Shown one piece after another: positions 1 through 9,098 of a stretch of DNA of 64,000 nt. Under the pieces are notes generated by a model that worked only from the letters and a program-made list of their open reading frames with translations, was not told the origin of the DNA and made no database searches. The number at the start of each line of letters is the position of its first letter. Position 1 is the stretch's first letter. Position numbers and translations under genes: made by a program. The DNA is from Pedobacter namyangjuensis (GTDB lineage Bacteria; Bacteroidota; Bacteroidia; Sphingobacteriales; Sphingobacteriaceae): assembly GCF_003313325.1 (NCBI RefSeq), contig NZ_QMHQ01000001.1, forward strand, positions 682,001-746,000. Direction: 5' to 3'.

Positions 1-747
1 CCCGAAGATTTATTGCAGGGAAAAGATGCTAGGGGAAAAATACACCACATTTCACTAAACATGTATGCAGTGGTCGTGTCGTTTATTTCGGGTTTCTTTT
101 TGGTGTCTAGCTGTATCATTAAGTTTTCTATAGACTGGTTTAGCAACGAAAGGGTGCAACGTAACCTAGAGAGCGAAAAAAAAGATATGGAACTTCAATT
201 CCTCAAATCGCAGCTTAACCCACACTTTTTGTTCAACTCGTTAAACAATATCTATTCGTTGGCGTACCAAAAGTCTGATAAAACTGCCGATGCTATTTTA
301 AAGCTTTCTGAAATTATGCGTTACATGATTTATGAAAGTAACGATAGTTGGGTTGCGCTTAGCAAAGAGGTAGAATATGTTCAAAGTTACATTGAACTAC
401 ATAAATTGCGCTTTAAAGATGGCGCTGCGGTAGAAATTACGTTAAATGGCGAAATAGATGGGCAACAGATTGTACCTTTAATCTTAATATCGTTTGTAGA
501 AAATGCTTTTAAACACGGGGTAGCAAACGATCCGGAAAACCCGATAAAGATTAATATTATTGCAAACCAAAAGATATTGCACTTTAGCGTAAGCAACAAG
601 AAGAACAAAACTAATAAAGATGCAATGGGTGGCGTTGGCTTAAATAACGTAGAACGAAGGTTGCAGTTGCTTTATCCCGATAGGTATAAATTAAATATTG
701 TAAATTCGGCTACCCATTATACAACAGAGTTGATGTTGGATTTGTAA
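1..747 (+). CDS. LytS/YehU-type sensor histidine kinase (5' truncated by window)
   Basis: The reading frame is open from the first base, so the gene enters from the left; the TTG at 13 is only an internal leucine. A transmembrane segment lies around codons 18-40 after that TTG, followed by a short linker and the His_kinase domain. The phosphoacceptor region reads LNPHFLFNSLNNI, with the His near residue 71. An N box (FVENAFKHG) and a glycine-rich GGVGLNNVERRL follow. The protein would autophosphorylate at the membrane and pass phosphate to the LytTR regulator starting 27 bp downstream. The signal sensed cannot be read because the N-terminus is missing. Family assignment is firm. Confidence 0.9.
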   Translation, partial: PEDLLQGKDARGKIHHISLNMYAVVVSFISGFFLVSSCIIKFSIDWFSNERVQRNLESEKKDMELQFLKSQLNPHFLFNSLNNIYSLAYQKSDKTADAILKLSEIMRYMIYESNDSWVALSKEVEYVQSYIELHKLRFKDGAAVEITLNGEIDGQQIVPLILISFVENAFKHGVANDPENPIKINIIANQKILHFSVSNKKNKTNKDAMGGVGLNNVERRLQLLYPDRYKLNIVNSATHYTTELMLDL

Positions 748-774
748 AAAATATAAAAACCAAAGGCAAATAAA

Positions 775-1530
775 ATGATGAAGTTAAAATGTATTGCTGT
801 AGACGATGAGCCGCTAGCACTAGATATTATTGAAGATTACGTTTCGAAAGTACCTTTTTTAGAATTGGTTAAAAGAACCGAAAATGCAATAGAGGCTTTA
901 CAGTTGGTGCAAGCCGGCGGTATTGATTTGGTTTTTCTAGACATCCAAATGCCAGATTTAACTGGGATACAATTTCTGAAAATTGCCAATGGAAAATCCA
1001 ACTATATTTTAACCACAGCTTATTCGCAGTATGCGCTGGAGAGTTACGACTTAAATGTATCTGATTACTTGCTTAAGCCAATTGCTTTCGATAGGTTTTA
1101 CAAAGCGGTAGAAAAAGTACATAATCAGCTGCAAAAGGCCGAACCTGTAGCGCCTGCTCCAGAACCACCACAAATACAAAGTTTTGTAAGTGCGCCGGCG
1201 CCACAGCAAGTACAGGATTTTATTTTTGTTAAAACCGAACATAAAATACAAAAAATACAGCTCGATGATATTCTGTACATAGAAGGCTTAAAAGATTACA
1301 TCTCTATTTTTACCAAAACGGAGCGTGTAATTACTTTGCAGAATATGAAAAAGATGGAAGAAACTTTGCCAAAAGGCGATTTTATTCGTGTGCATAAATC
1401 TTATATTATTGCTTTAGATAAAATTGAAAGTATAGAGCGGAGCAGAATTTCCATCGCATCTAAAATCATCCCGATAGGAGATACTTATAGAGACGAGTTC
1501 TTTAAGCGTATCGACGGAAAGAATATTTAG
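775..1530 (+). CDS. LytTR-family response regulator
   Basis: A 251-residue response regulator. The receiver domain (about 1-125) has the acidic pair in VDDEP, the phosphoacceptor Asp56 in FLDIQMP and the conserved Lys in LLKPI. A proline/alanine-rich linker (about 128-148) leads to a LytTR DNA-binding domain (about 150-250: IEGLKDYI, FIRVHKSYIIAL). It pairs with the kinase immediately upstream, gap 27 bp, so the two are probably one operon. Targets are unknown. Two consecutive ATG codons open the gene; either could be used. Confidence 0.95.
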   Translation: MMKLKCIAVDDEPLALDIIEDYVSKVPFLELVKRTENAIEALQLVQAGGIDLVFLDIQMPDLTGIQFLKIANGKSNYILTTAYSQYALESYDLNVSDYLLKPIAFDRFYKAVEKVHNQLQKAEPVAPAPEPPQIQSFVSAPAPQQVQDFIFVKTEHKIQKIQLDDILYIEGLKDYISIFTKTERVITLQNMKKMEETLPKGDFIRVHKSYIIALDKIESIERSRISIASKIIPIGDTYRDEFFKRIDGKNI

Positions 1531-1536
1531 TATAAT

Positions 1537-1611
1537 TTGTCATTCAGAGCGAAGCAAAGGATCTATTGAATTGGGCTGTCAGTTTAGATTCCTCCAAAGT
1601 CGGAATGACAA
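1537..1611. repeat. 75-bp intergenic element with terminal inverted repeats
   Basis: The ends TTGTCATTC (1537-1545) and GAATGACAA (1603-1611) are perfect inverted repeats. The element fills the gap between the convergent response regulator and TraB-like genes. The GTCATTCnGAGCGAAGC style text resembles dispersed intergenic repeats of Bacteroidota. Related GTCATT-type fragments occur near 38750, 41490 and 48190. A role as bidirectional terminator is possible but not shown. Confidence 0.5.
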
Positions 1612-1637
1612 TCTTTCTTATAGCATGACGCAAAAAC

Positions 1638-2516
1638 CTAATTTGTCGCCACCGGTTTAACCGAGTAACCTTTAGCCTGTAAACCTTTTATTAAACCATC
1701 CTTACCAAGTAAATGGCCAGCACCAACTGCGATAAATAAGTTCTCTTTTTGCATCATCGCAGGCAGTTTTTCCATCCATTTATCATTTCGGTTCTTCAGC
1801 AGTTTATCCATTTCTGCTTGAGTGGTATTATCGTCCACTTTGAATAGACTTTCCATTTTTGCTAAATCTTGCAAGATGTAATTTTGGTAAAGATCGTCTG
1901 CAGTTTTCTTGTTTTTAGCTTCTTCTTTAATGCTTTTTAGCAACAATTCTTTCTGGCGTTCTAGTGTGCTCCCGAAAAGAATTTCGCCTTGATCTTCTGC
2001 CGTTTCCAAACCGTAAACGGGTTTTCCGTTAGCACTAGCGTACGTTTGAAAATATTCATCTATTGCTGGGTTTTCTTTAGAAAAAGTAGATGGAGCAGTA
2101 AGGCCCATAATGGTAATTTGAATAGCCATCGGTTTCATGGAGTTAAACATTTTAAGGTCGTAGCCAGATACCTTTTTAAAATACTCTTCTACCAATTTAT
2201 ATTCAGTTGGCGTAAGTAACTTATCTAAAAAATTGTTTTTCATTAGCATAAATGGCACTAGCTTGGTTGCCATAGTGCTGTCCATCACCAATTCGCCTAC
2301 AATAGCATTTGCATTTTTTAACTTCTCGTTTACTACAGTCATACTGTCTATAAAACTCTTGCCTGCAAAGTGGTAGGTGCCAAACATATAAGAAGGACTT
2401 TTAAGCCCATTGCCACTAATTTCCCAAAGTAAGGTATTGGCAGCTTTTTTATTTTGCGCATAGGCGGAAACAGAAAAGCTTAAAAATAGTACGAATAAAT
2501 AACGGAATGCTTTCAT
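1638..2516 (-). CDS. TraB/GumN family secreted protein
   Basis: About 292 residues, with a Sec signal peptide (MKAFRYLFVLFLSFSVSAYA, then Q). The TraB/GumN hallmarks are present: a FGTYH segment near the N-terminus, GLETAEDQ in the middle and a GAGHLLG segment near the C-terminus that resembles the GX2H motif of Tiki/TraB-type metalloproteases. I chose the ATG at 2516 because it starts directly at a normal signal peptide; an ATG at 2537 would add seven residues. It is the last gene of a probable nudix-plsC-traB operon (29 bp gap). Substrate and activity in bacteria are not established. Confidence 0.85.
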   Translation of the reverse strand: MKAFRYLFVLFLSFSVSAYAQNKKAANTLLWEISGNGLKSPSYMFGTYHFAGKSFIDSMTVVNEKLKNANAIVGELVMDSTMATKLVPFMLMKNNFLDKLLTPTEYKLVEEYFKKVSGYDLKMFNSMKPMAIQITIMGLTAPSTFSKENPAIDEYFQTYASANGKPVYGLETAEDQGEILFGSTLERQKELLLKSIKEEAKNKKTADDLYQNYILQDLAKMESLFKVDDNTTQAEMDKLLKNRNDKWMEKLPAMMQKENLFIAVGAGHLLGKDGLIKGLQAKGYSVKPVATN

Positions 2517-2545
2517 AACGTGGGATGATTTGACCAAAGCCTAAT

Positions 2546-3286
2546 TTAAATACTTTGATGTAATTTAGTTCTAATTGCACTTTCTGCAGCTAAAACAATC
2601 TCTTCGGCATTTTTATCGGTTTTGTCTATTGGGCTTAAAACCTCCCATTTTATCGGATTGCCAACCGTTAGCGGAAACATTCCATAACGTACAATTTTCC
2701 AAGAGTTTTCTATGGCTACCGGCACAACTAAAGCATCAGGCACAACTTTTAAAAGCGTTGCAATTCCGCCAACCTGAAAAGGTTTTAGTTTGCCATCTTT
2801 AGCCCTTGTGCCTTCAGCAAAAATAACGGTACTCCAATTGTTTTCTTTCATTCGTCGGCCTAACTTAATCAGTTCAGAAACTGCTTGTTTGCTATCTTTT
2901 CTGTTAATGTTTGCACCACCGCCAACACGCAGGTTATAAGAAATAGATGGTATGTTTTTAGTCAATTCTATTTTAGAAATAAATTTAGGCTGATGTTTTC
3001 TCAAGTGCCAAATCATTCCCGGAATATCATACATACTTTGGTGATTGGCAACAAAAATTATTGGTCGGTCTGTTGGCAGGTTTTGTTTGTTTATAAATGT
3101 TACCGAGTTAAATAAAGCCCAATTGCTGTAGGTTAAAAAAAGGTTTAAAATATCTACCGATGTTTTGTGCGCTTTATAACCGAAAAGCTTAAAGCAAACC
3201 CATTGAATAGGATGGAAGATACACAGAAATCCAAAAAATAGGATGTAAAATATAGGCGTAAATAGGTAGCCAAAAAACTTGCTCAT
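2546..3286 (-). CDS. 1-acyl-sn-glycerol-3-phosphate acyltransferase (PlsC-like)
   Basis: 246 residues. A hydrophobic N-terminus (about 5-30) anchors it in the inner membrane. The HX4D catalytic motif is NHQSMYD (His82, Asp87) and the substrate-binding EGTR motif is at about 158-161. The family transfers an acyl chain to lysophosphatidate, making phosphatidate for phospholipids. The gene lies 5 bp downstream of the Nudix gene and 29 bp upstream of the TraB-like gene on the same strand. Exact acceptor specificity (glycerophosphate or another lysolipid) cannot be read from sequence. Confidence 0.9.
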   Translation of the reverse strand: MSKFFGYLFTPIFYILFFGFLCIFHPIQWVCFKLFGYKAHKTSVDILNLFLTYSNWALFNSVTFINKQNLPTDRPIIFVANHQSMYDIPGMIWHLRKHQPKFISKIELTKNIPSISYNLRVGGGANINRKDSKQAVSELIKLGRRMKENNWSTVIFAEGTRAKDGKLKPFQVGGIATLLKVVPDALVVPVAIENSWKIVRYGMFPLTVGNPIKWEVLSPIDKTDKNAEEIVLAAESAIRTKLHQSI

Positions 3287-3291
3287 GTAAA

Positions 3292-3846
3292 TTAAATTTT
3301 TCCTTCTTGTATTAATATTTTGGTTTTTAAAATGGCAGCAACGCTGATGCTGTCTGTAATTTCGCCAGCCATAACCATTTGATAGGCCTGCTCAAAAGGT
3401 AACTTTTTAACAATTAGTTCTTCCGTTTCTTCTGGAGATGACTGCCCGGGCGTTAAGCCTTGGGCAATATAGATAATTGCTAATTCATCACTAACAGAAT
3501 TAGATAAGTACATGCGTTGTATCTCTGTGAATTTGATGGCGGTCAGTCCGGTTTCTTCAGAGAGTTCTCTTTTCGCACTTTCCAGTGGCTCGTCGTTTAA
3601 CGGTCCACCACCCTCTACAATCTCCCAGCTGTAGCTTTTTGTCGGGAAACGATACTGACCAACCAGCCAGGTATTCAATTCTTCATCTAAGGGTAAAATG
3701 CCAATGGCGATGTTTTTGAAATGCACTTCTCCGTAAATTCCATGGCCTCCAGCCGGATTTAAAACTTGATGTTCGGTTAGTTTTATCCAGTTGTTATTGT
3801 AAATCTCTTTGCTTTCTAAAACCTTCCAAGGGTTATGCTCGCTCAT
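3292..3846 (-). CDS. Nudix hydrolase, ADP-ribose pyrophosphatase-like
   Basis: 184 residues with a near-canonical Nudix box at about 79-101 (RELSEETGL core for metal binding). One flanking acidic position is Asp85 rather than Glu. Preceding text (GQYRFPTKSYSWEIVEGG) matches the ADP-ribose/NDP-sugar hydrolase subgroup, which cleaves a nucleotide diphosphate linked to a sugar. It is the first gene of a probable three-gene minus-strand operon with plsC and a TraB-like gene. The substrate is inferred from subgroup similarity only. Confidence 0.88.
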   Translation of the reverse strand: MSEHNPWKVLESKEIYNNNWIKLTEHQVLNPAGGHGIYGEVHFKNIAIGILPLDEELNTWLVGQYRFPTKSYSWEIVEGGGPLNDEPLESAKRELSEETGLTAIKFTEIQRMYLSNSVSDELAIIYIAQGLTPGQSSPEETEELIVKKLPFEQAYQMVMAGEITDSISVAAILKTKILIQEGKI

Positions 3847-3998
3847 GGCTGCAAGATACGAATTATAAGATTACACTAATGTATCGTAAGTTTTCAGTTG
3901 CTAATTACGTGTTTTATGTTGCATGCAAGTACACACCCTACAACCCAAAATAGCAGTATTGTTTTTGCCGTCTAAACCTGATATTAGCGAACACGGAT

Positions 3999-4015
3999 CC
4001 CGATTTTTCATCGGG
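3999..4015. repeat. CCCGAT/ATCGGG hairpin repeat
   Basis: CCCGAT, a TTTTC loop, then ATCGGG, followed by GGAGTAAAGCGGTTAGCAGGAC. A close relative sits at 15914-15932 with the same loop and the same trailing AAAGCGG...GGGAC text. It is therefore a dispersed intergenic repeat. It lies in the 232 bp gap between the Nudix gene start and the end of the barrel protein gene. Confidence 0.55.
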
Positions 4016-4078
4016 AGGAGTAAAGCGGTTAGCAGGACTAACTTTAATTGACCGTAGAGATTTGCTTTTCGGAAAAAA

Positions 4079-6487
4079 TTAAGGCTTTGGTGCCGGCGGA
4101 ATTTCGACCTTGTTGGTTTTGATTTTTGTAAAACGATAGTTTAAGCTAAAACTTACGTTGTTACTGTTATTAGTAGAAAAATTTTGCGAAACGAAATTTA
4201 CACCTTGGTTAAAAGAAGTGTTGTTTCTGCGTCCGAAAGGGTCGTTGGTACTTATACGTGCCGAAAGCGTATTTTTGAAAAAGCTTTTACGAGCGCCGAA
4301 ACTGCTGGTTATAGAACCTTTATTACGACCTTGGGCGGTAATGTTATTGGCGTAATTTAAGTTAGATTCAAACGCAGTTTTTAATGGCAATTGCATAGAA
4401 AAGCCAAGCGAACCACGTAAACTTAAACCTGTTCTGTTTAACGAAGAATTTAAGCTGGAAGAATAATTGTTTTGGATAACGCTAAAATTTCCGTTTGTAG
4501 ATATCTTATTAGTTGGGCGGTAGTTACCGATAAGCATTAGGGCAAGGGCATTGTTAGTGCCTACGTTGCTAAAGGTACGCTCAGAAATTCCGTTAGGTTT
4601 TACAATGCGATACTGCTCGATTACGCCTTTGCTGGTGGAATAGGAAACACGTGGTGTAAAAGACCATTTCTGACCAAAAACGCCAAAGCTTAATCCCATT
4701 TGATGCGTGTAAGCTGGGTTTAAATCTGGGTTTCCGTACGAGATATTTAATGTGTCTGAGTTATTAACCTGCGGGTTTAATGCGTTTTCTCTAGGTCTGT
4801 TAATACGGATGCTATAAGTTGCGCCAAAATTGTACCTCTTTTTAAAAAATCTGTTAATAGAAATATTTGGGAAAAGGCTGAAATAAGGTTTTACGTTATA
4901 GCTTTCGCCGGTAGAGAGGTCGAAGTTTACATCGGTATATTCTGTTCTTAAGCCAGTTTTTAAGCCCCAGCCATCTTTTCGGTAATTGTAAGAAGCATAG
5001 GCCGATAAAATATTTTCGTTATAAAAGAACTTATTGCTTAACCGCTGATTGGTAATAAATTCTTCTGTTTGGTAGTTAAAATTTTGCACCAATAAATCGT
5101 TGTTGTTTTTGCGGTAGTTATAAGCCACGCCAAACTCTAACTGATCTCGTTTTTTAAAAACAGGTTTATCATAATCTAGCGTAAAATTAATACCGTCGTT
5201 ATCTGTTTGGTTATTGTTTTGCTGTAAGGTTGGACTTAAGTTAGTAGGGAAAATAAACATCCTGTCGTAAGAGCGGAGGTCGTTGTTGGTGTTAGTATTT
5301 AGGGTAAACCCTAAACTTAATTTACCACCACTGGTATCTGTTTTTAAATTATAATCTGCGTTAAATACAAAGTTATTGCTATTACCGTCTCCAAAGTTTT
5401 TTTGGTTACGTAACCTTGTTTCTATATAATCCTCGTTTAAGTAATAAAAATTGTTGCCAGATAGATTATCGTTTTTATTAATGTTGTAATTGGTAGAAAG
5501 TCGCAAGCTCTGTTTTTCGGTAATATCCCAATCAAAACCCACTCTAAAATTACCACCATTGCTGTTGTTATCGTAATTGTTAAACTGATTTAGGTAAAAG
5601 GTAGTGTCTGGCAAAAAGTTGGTTCTATAACTTTCGCTATCGCCACGATTAATGTTATATCTGTACCCTGCACTGCCATTAATGTTATAGTTTTTGCCTT
5701 TGTAAGAAGCATTGGCGTTAGCGTTTTTGTTGCCTTGTACACCAGCTGTTATTCCTAAATTTCCATTAAAGCCAACTTTAAAGCCTTTTTTCATTACAAT
5801 GTTTAAAATCCCTTCGCCATCGCCAGAATATTTTGATGGAGGATTTGTCATTACTTCTATCTTCTCAATAGCATCTGAGGGCAATACGTTTAGCAGGTCG
5901 GCAATGTTCGAGGTCATATAGTCCGATGGTTTTCCATCAATAAAAACCCTGGTACTTCTTTTTCCGGTTATGGTGGCATTACCATCAATATCAACCTGTA
6001 CCATTGGTACATTTTTTAACAGATCGGTCGCTGTACTGCCTTCTGCTAAAATTGAAGAGCCCACGTTATAGGTAATTACATCGGCACCAAATTCTATTAC
6101 CGGTTTTTGGGCGGTAATTACAACTTCGTTCAAGTTGCTTTGCTCGCTTGCTAATTTTAAGTTGCCTAGGTTTTTATCGCTGTCTTTTTCTGTTAAAAGA
6201 ATATCGTTAACAAATAAATTGGTAAAGCCAACGTAGCTAACACGAACCTTATAAGTGCCGTTTTTAAGATTGCTGAATTTAAAAAAACCATTCTCGTCTG
6301 TCTGAATGGTTTGTAGCGGTTGCTCGGAGTTTGCTTCGAAAAGTGCAACGCCTGCGAAAGGAATAGCTAAAGCTCCAACTTCTTCAACAACCTTTCCTCT
6401 AATAACACCCTTTTCGGCAGAGCCGATACCAAAAGTGGTTAAGCTTAAAATGCTTAGGGCTATAAAGAGGAGGGCGTGTTTTTTCAA
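4079..6487 (-). CDS. outer-membrane beta-barrel protein with carboxypeptidase-like regulatory domain (TonB-receptor-like)
   Basis: 802 residues starting with TTG; an in-frame stop lies a few codons upstream and no ATG precedes the signal peptide (MKKHALLFIALSILSLTTFG). A CarboxypepD_reg-like domain spans about 28-110, then a plug-like domain (about 125-235, with NVPMVQVDIDGNATITG and VFIDGKP), then a long beta-barrel rich in Asn, Tyr and Arg matching the outer-membrane beta-barrel family. Expected location is the outer membrane. The start is 20 bp after the stop of a paralogous gene (6508-8997), so they are probably cotranscribed. No SusD partner is adjacent, so a glycan utilisation role is not indicated. 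Ligand unknown. Confidence 0.88.
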   Translation of the reverse strand: MKKHALLFIALSILSLTTFGIGSAEKGVIRGKVVEEVGALAIPFAGVALFEANSEQPLQTIQTDENGFFKFSNLKNGTYKVRVSYVGFTNLFVNDILLTEKDSDKNLGNLKLASEQSNLNEVVITAQKPVIEFGADVITYNVGSSILAEGSTATDLLKNVPMVQVDIDGNATITGKRSTRVFIDGKPSDYMTSNIADLLNVLPSDAIEKIEVMTNPPSKYSGDGEGILNIVMKKGFKVGFNGNLGITAGVQGNKNANANASYKGKNYNINGSAGYRYNINRGDSESYRTNFLPDTTFYLNQFNNYDNNSNGGNFRVGFDWDITEKQSLRLSTNYNINKNDNLSGNNFYYLNEDYIETRLRNQKNFGDGNSNNFVFNADYNLKTDTSGGKLSLGFTLNTNTNNDLRSYDRMFIFPTNLSPTLQQNNNQTDNDGINFTLDYDKPVFKKRDQLEFGVAYNYRKNNNDLLVQNFNYQTEEFITNQRLSNKFFYNENILSAYASYNYRKDGWGLKTGLRTEYTDVNFDLSTGESYNVKPYFSLFPNISINRFFKKRYNFGATYSIRINRPRENALNPQVNNSDTLNISYGNPDLNPAYTHQMGLSFGVFGQKWSFTPRVSYSTSKGVIEQYRIVKPNGISERTFSNVGTNNALALMLIGNYRPTNKISTNGNFSVIQNNYSSSLNSSLNRTGLSLRGSLGFSMQLPLKTAFESNLNYANNITAQGRNKGSITSSFGARKSFFKNTLSARISTNDPFGRRNNTSFNQGVNFVSQNFSTNNSNNVSFSLNYRFTKIKTNKVEIPPAPKP

Positions 6488-6507
6488 GTTGGAGCTAAAT
6501 TAATATG

Positions 6508-8997
6508 TTAAAAAGATTCTTCTTCTGGACGACTGCCTTCTTCAGATTTTTTAGGTGTTTTCTTGAAGCTAAAATCGTTTTTACCAAAACGGTAAGAGAA
6601 CGTTAAGTTGGCTTGGGTTCCGCCCCATAAGCGACTAAAATCTACGATTGAAGTTTCGCCAATGGTTTGCATCTCCCACTTTCTGCTAGCAAAAATATCT
6701 CTTACGTTTAAGCTCAAGCTCGCTTTTTTGCTGATGTCGTATTTTGCACCACCATCTACACCAAACATCGCCTTTCTAATACCCTGTGCCATTACTTCTC
6801 TAGATCTGTAATCGCCTCTAACTTGTAAAGTTATCCCGTAAGGTAGAGTAAAGTTGTTGGTTAAGTTAGCGTTGTAGCTAAAACCAGCGTTTTCTACAAT
6901 ACCAAATTCTGGTACACCTTTAATTTTGCTTTGGTATAAGTTAACGTTGGCTGTAAAATTCCATTTTTTAACCAAGTCGAATTTACCAATTAACTCCACA
7001 CCGCTAGAGATGTTGTTGGTTAGGTTTTGTGGCGTAGTAATCGTAATACCATTTGCATCTGGTTCGGTTCTTAATCTTTGGATTACGTCATTCGTTTTAC
7101 GTAAATACAATGACGAGATTAAAGAGAACTTAGTGAAAAACTTGCTGTAGCTCAACTCAAAAGCATGCACATCTTCTGGTTGTAAGTTTGGATTACCCTG
7201 ACGATAGTTTAACGGATCGGAAACATCTAAGAATGGATTGGTATCCCAACCACGCGGACGATTTACCCTACGGCTATAACTAGCTTGTAACTGTTGCTCG
7301 TTTTTAAGTTTTTGCGTTAAAAACACACTCGGATAAATTCTAGTATAAGCAACTTTTCCTGGAGTGTAAGCAATGTTCGAGTTGATATCATAAGCGCCCA
7401 TGCTCGTATTTAAGGTAGCATCTTCACCTCTTAAACCTAACTGATAGCCAAAGTTTTTAATCTGATTTTGGTAGTTCACATATACTGCATGTACTTGGTC
7501 TTTACTGTTAAAATCGTTACTTAACGCGTAGTTAAAATCATAATCGCCATTAACCGGGCTTAACTGATCGGCATAAGTTAAACTCTCCGAATTACGGATT
7601 TGAGTGCGGTATCCAGCCTCTAATTTGCCATTAGCACCCAAAGGACGTGTATAATCTATTTGTGCAGTGTAGTTTTTATTATAGCTATCGCGATCTGTAC
7701 GCTGAATATCTAAATCGTCAACAGCATTTCCGTTTAGATTGAAAATGTTGGTGTTATAGATTTGATAATTATCGTTGGTTCCCTCAGAGAAACTGAAGTT
7801 AGCTGTAATTTCTTCCTTCGGATTTTTAAATTTCTGAGAGAAATCCAAGTTCAAATCATAACTCTTATTGTCTTGTGTTTCGTTATTGGTTCTTCTGCTT
7901 AAAGACAATGGATTGAAAGCAACGCCTAACTGATTTATATTCAATAACTCGTTTTCATCGCCTGTTCTGTAGTTTAAACCTGCAGAAAATGTAACCACTG
8001 TTTTCTCTGCCAAATAGTAATCTAAACCAGCTTTTAAGTTGTGTCCGTCATTCAAATCTCTCGATTCGTTGTTTTGGTTGGCGAAACCTAATCCGCCAGC
8101 AGATGGATTTAAATAAGTAATGTTATTATACCCACGACCAATTCTGTAACCATAACGGTAACTGTAGTTACCAAAAATATTTACTTTGCTGTTCTGGAAA
8201 CTTAAGCTGGTGTTAGCGTTATAGTTTTCTCTATTTCCGGCAGTTAAAGCTAAAGAGCCGTTAAAACCTAATTTTTTATTCTTCTTTAAAACAATGTTGA
8301 TGATACCAGACTGGCCTTCAGCATCGTATTTGGCAGATGGGTTGGTAATTAACTCTACACTTTCAATTGAACTTGCAGGGATGGATTGCAGGATTTGCGC
8401 CACGTTTCCGCCGGCAATTAAAGATGGTTTTCCATCTATTAAAACCCTAACGCCCGATGAGCCACGTAAGCTTACGTTACCTTCCATATCTGTTTGTACA
8501 GATGGTACGTTTTGCAAAAGATCGGTAGCAGAACCACCCTCGCTCACCAAACTCTGGTCAACCGAGAAAACCTTTTTATCAATTCCTAATTGCATAGTAG
8601 GTTTTGCAGCTGTAATGGTTACTTCTTGTAAAAGATTTCCTTTGGCAGTTTTCATTTTAATGCTACCAAAATTAACTTCTTTTACTGCATCGCTAATGCT
8701 AACAGAATCTCTTACCATGGTTTGGAAACCAACGTAACTCGCTTTAAAAGTGTAAACGCCTTTAGGAAGGTTGTTAATCGTAAATTTTCCATCTAAATCG
8801 GTTTGAACTATCTTAACGGTTGCTTTTGTTTTTCTGTCCAATACCAATGCAGATGCATAAGGAATGGTCTCGTTTGTTTGTCCGTCTACTATGGTTCCGG
8901 TTATTTTTCCAACTCCGGTAGTTTGTGCGTAAATTTTTACAGTTGTAATACAAATTGCTAGTGCTAATAATAGAACTTTGCGGGTAAGGTGTCTCAT
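6508..8997 (-). CDS. outer-membrane beta-barrel protein with carboxypeptidase-like regulatory domain (TonB-receptor-like), paralog 1
   Basis: 829 residues. Signal peptide about 1-24 (ends IYAQ), CarboxypepD_reg-like domain about 30-115, plug-like region about 125-240 (NVPSVQTDMEGNVSLRG, VLIDGKPS), then a barrel. The domain order and many barrel segments match the downstream protein (4079-6487), so this is a tandem duplication that has diverged. The C-terminus is unusual: a charged tail (KKTPKKSEEGSRPEEE) follows the last barrel strand. First gene of a probable two-gene operon. Ligand unknown. Confidence 0.88.
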   Translation of the reverse strand: MRHLTRKVLLLALAICITTVKIYAQTTGVGKITGTIVDGQTNETIPYASALVLDRKTKATVKIVQTDLDGKFTINNLPKGVYTFKASYVGFQTMVRDSVSISDAVKEVNFGSIKMKTAKGNLLQEVTITAAKPTMQLGIDKKVFSVDQSLVSEGGSATDLLQNVPSVQTDMEGNVSLRGSSGVRVLIDGKPSLIAGGNVAQILQSIPASSIESVELITNPSAKYDAEGQSGIINIVLKKNKKLGFNGSLALTAGNRENYNANTSLSFQNSKVNIFGNYSYRYGYRIGRGYNNITYLNPSAGGLGFANQNNESRDLNDGHNLKAGLDYYLAEKTVVTFSAGLNYRTGDENELLNINQLGVAFNPLSLSRRTNNETQDNKSYDLNLDFSQKFKNPKEEITANFSFSEGTNDNYQIYNTNIFNLNGNAVDDLDIQRTDRDSYNKNYTAQIDYTRPLGANGKLEAGYRTQIRNSESLTYADQLSPVNGDYDFNYALSNDFNSKDQVHAVYVNYQNQIKNFGYQLGLRGEDATLNTSMGAYDINSNIAYTPGKVAYTRIYPSVFLTQKLKNEQQLQASYSRRVNRPRGWDTNPFLDVSDPLNYRQGNPNLQPEDVHAFELSYSKFFTKFSLISSLYLRKTNDVIQRLRTEPDANGITITTPQNLTNNISSGVELIGKFDLVKKWNFTANVNLYQSKIKGVPEFGIVENAGFSYNANLTNNFTLPYGITLQVRGDYRSREVMAQGIRKAMFGVDGGAKYDISKKASLSLNVRDIFASRKWEMQTIGETSIVDFSRLWGGTQANLTFSYRFGKNDFSFKKTPKKSEEGSRPEEESF

Positions 8998-9098
8998 CTA
9001 AATCTTGATTTCGTTTCGTGTGTTTTCCTAAAAGGAAGACAAAGGTCGGATTTGAAGGTTTAAATAAAGAGGCGTAACTATTTTATTACAGCTATTTT

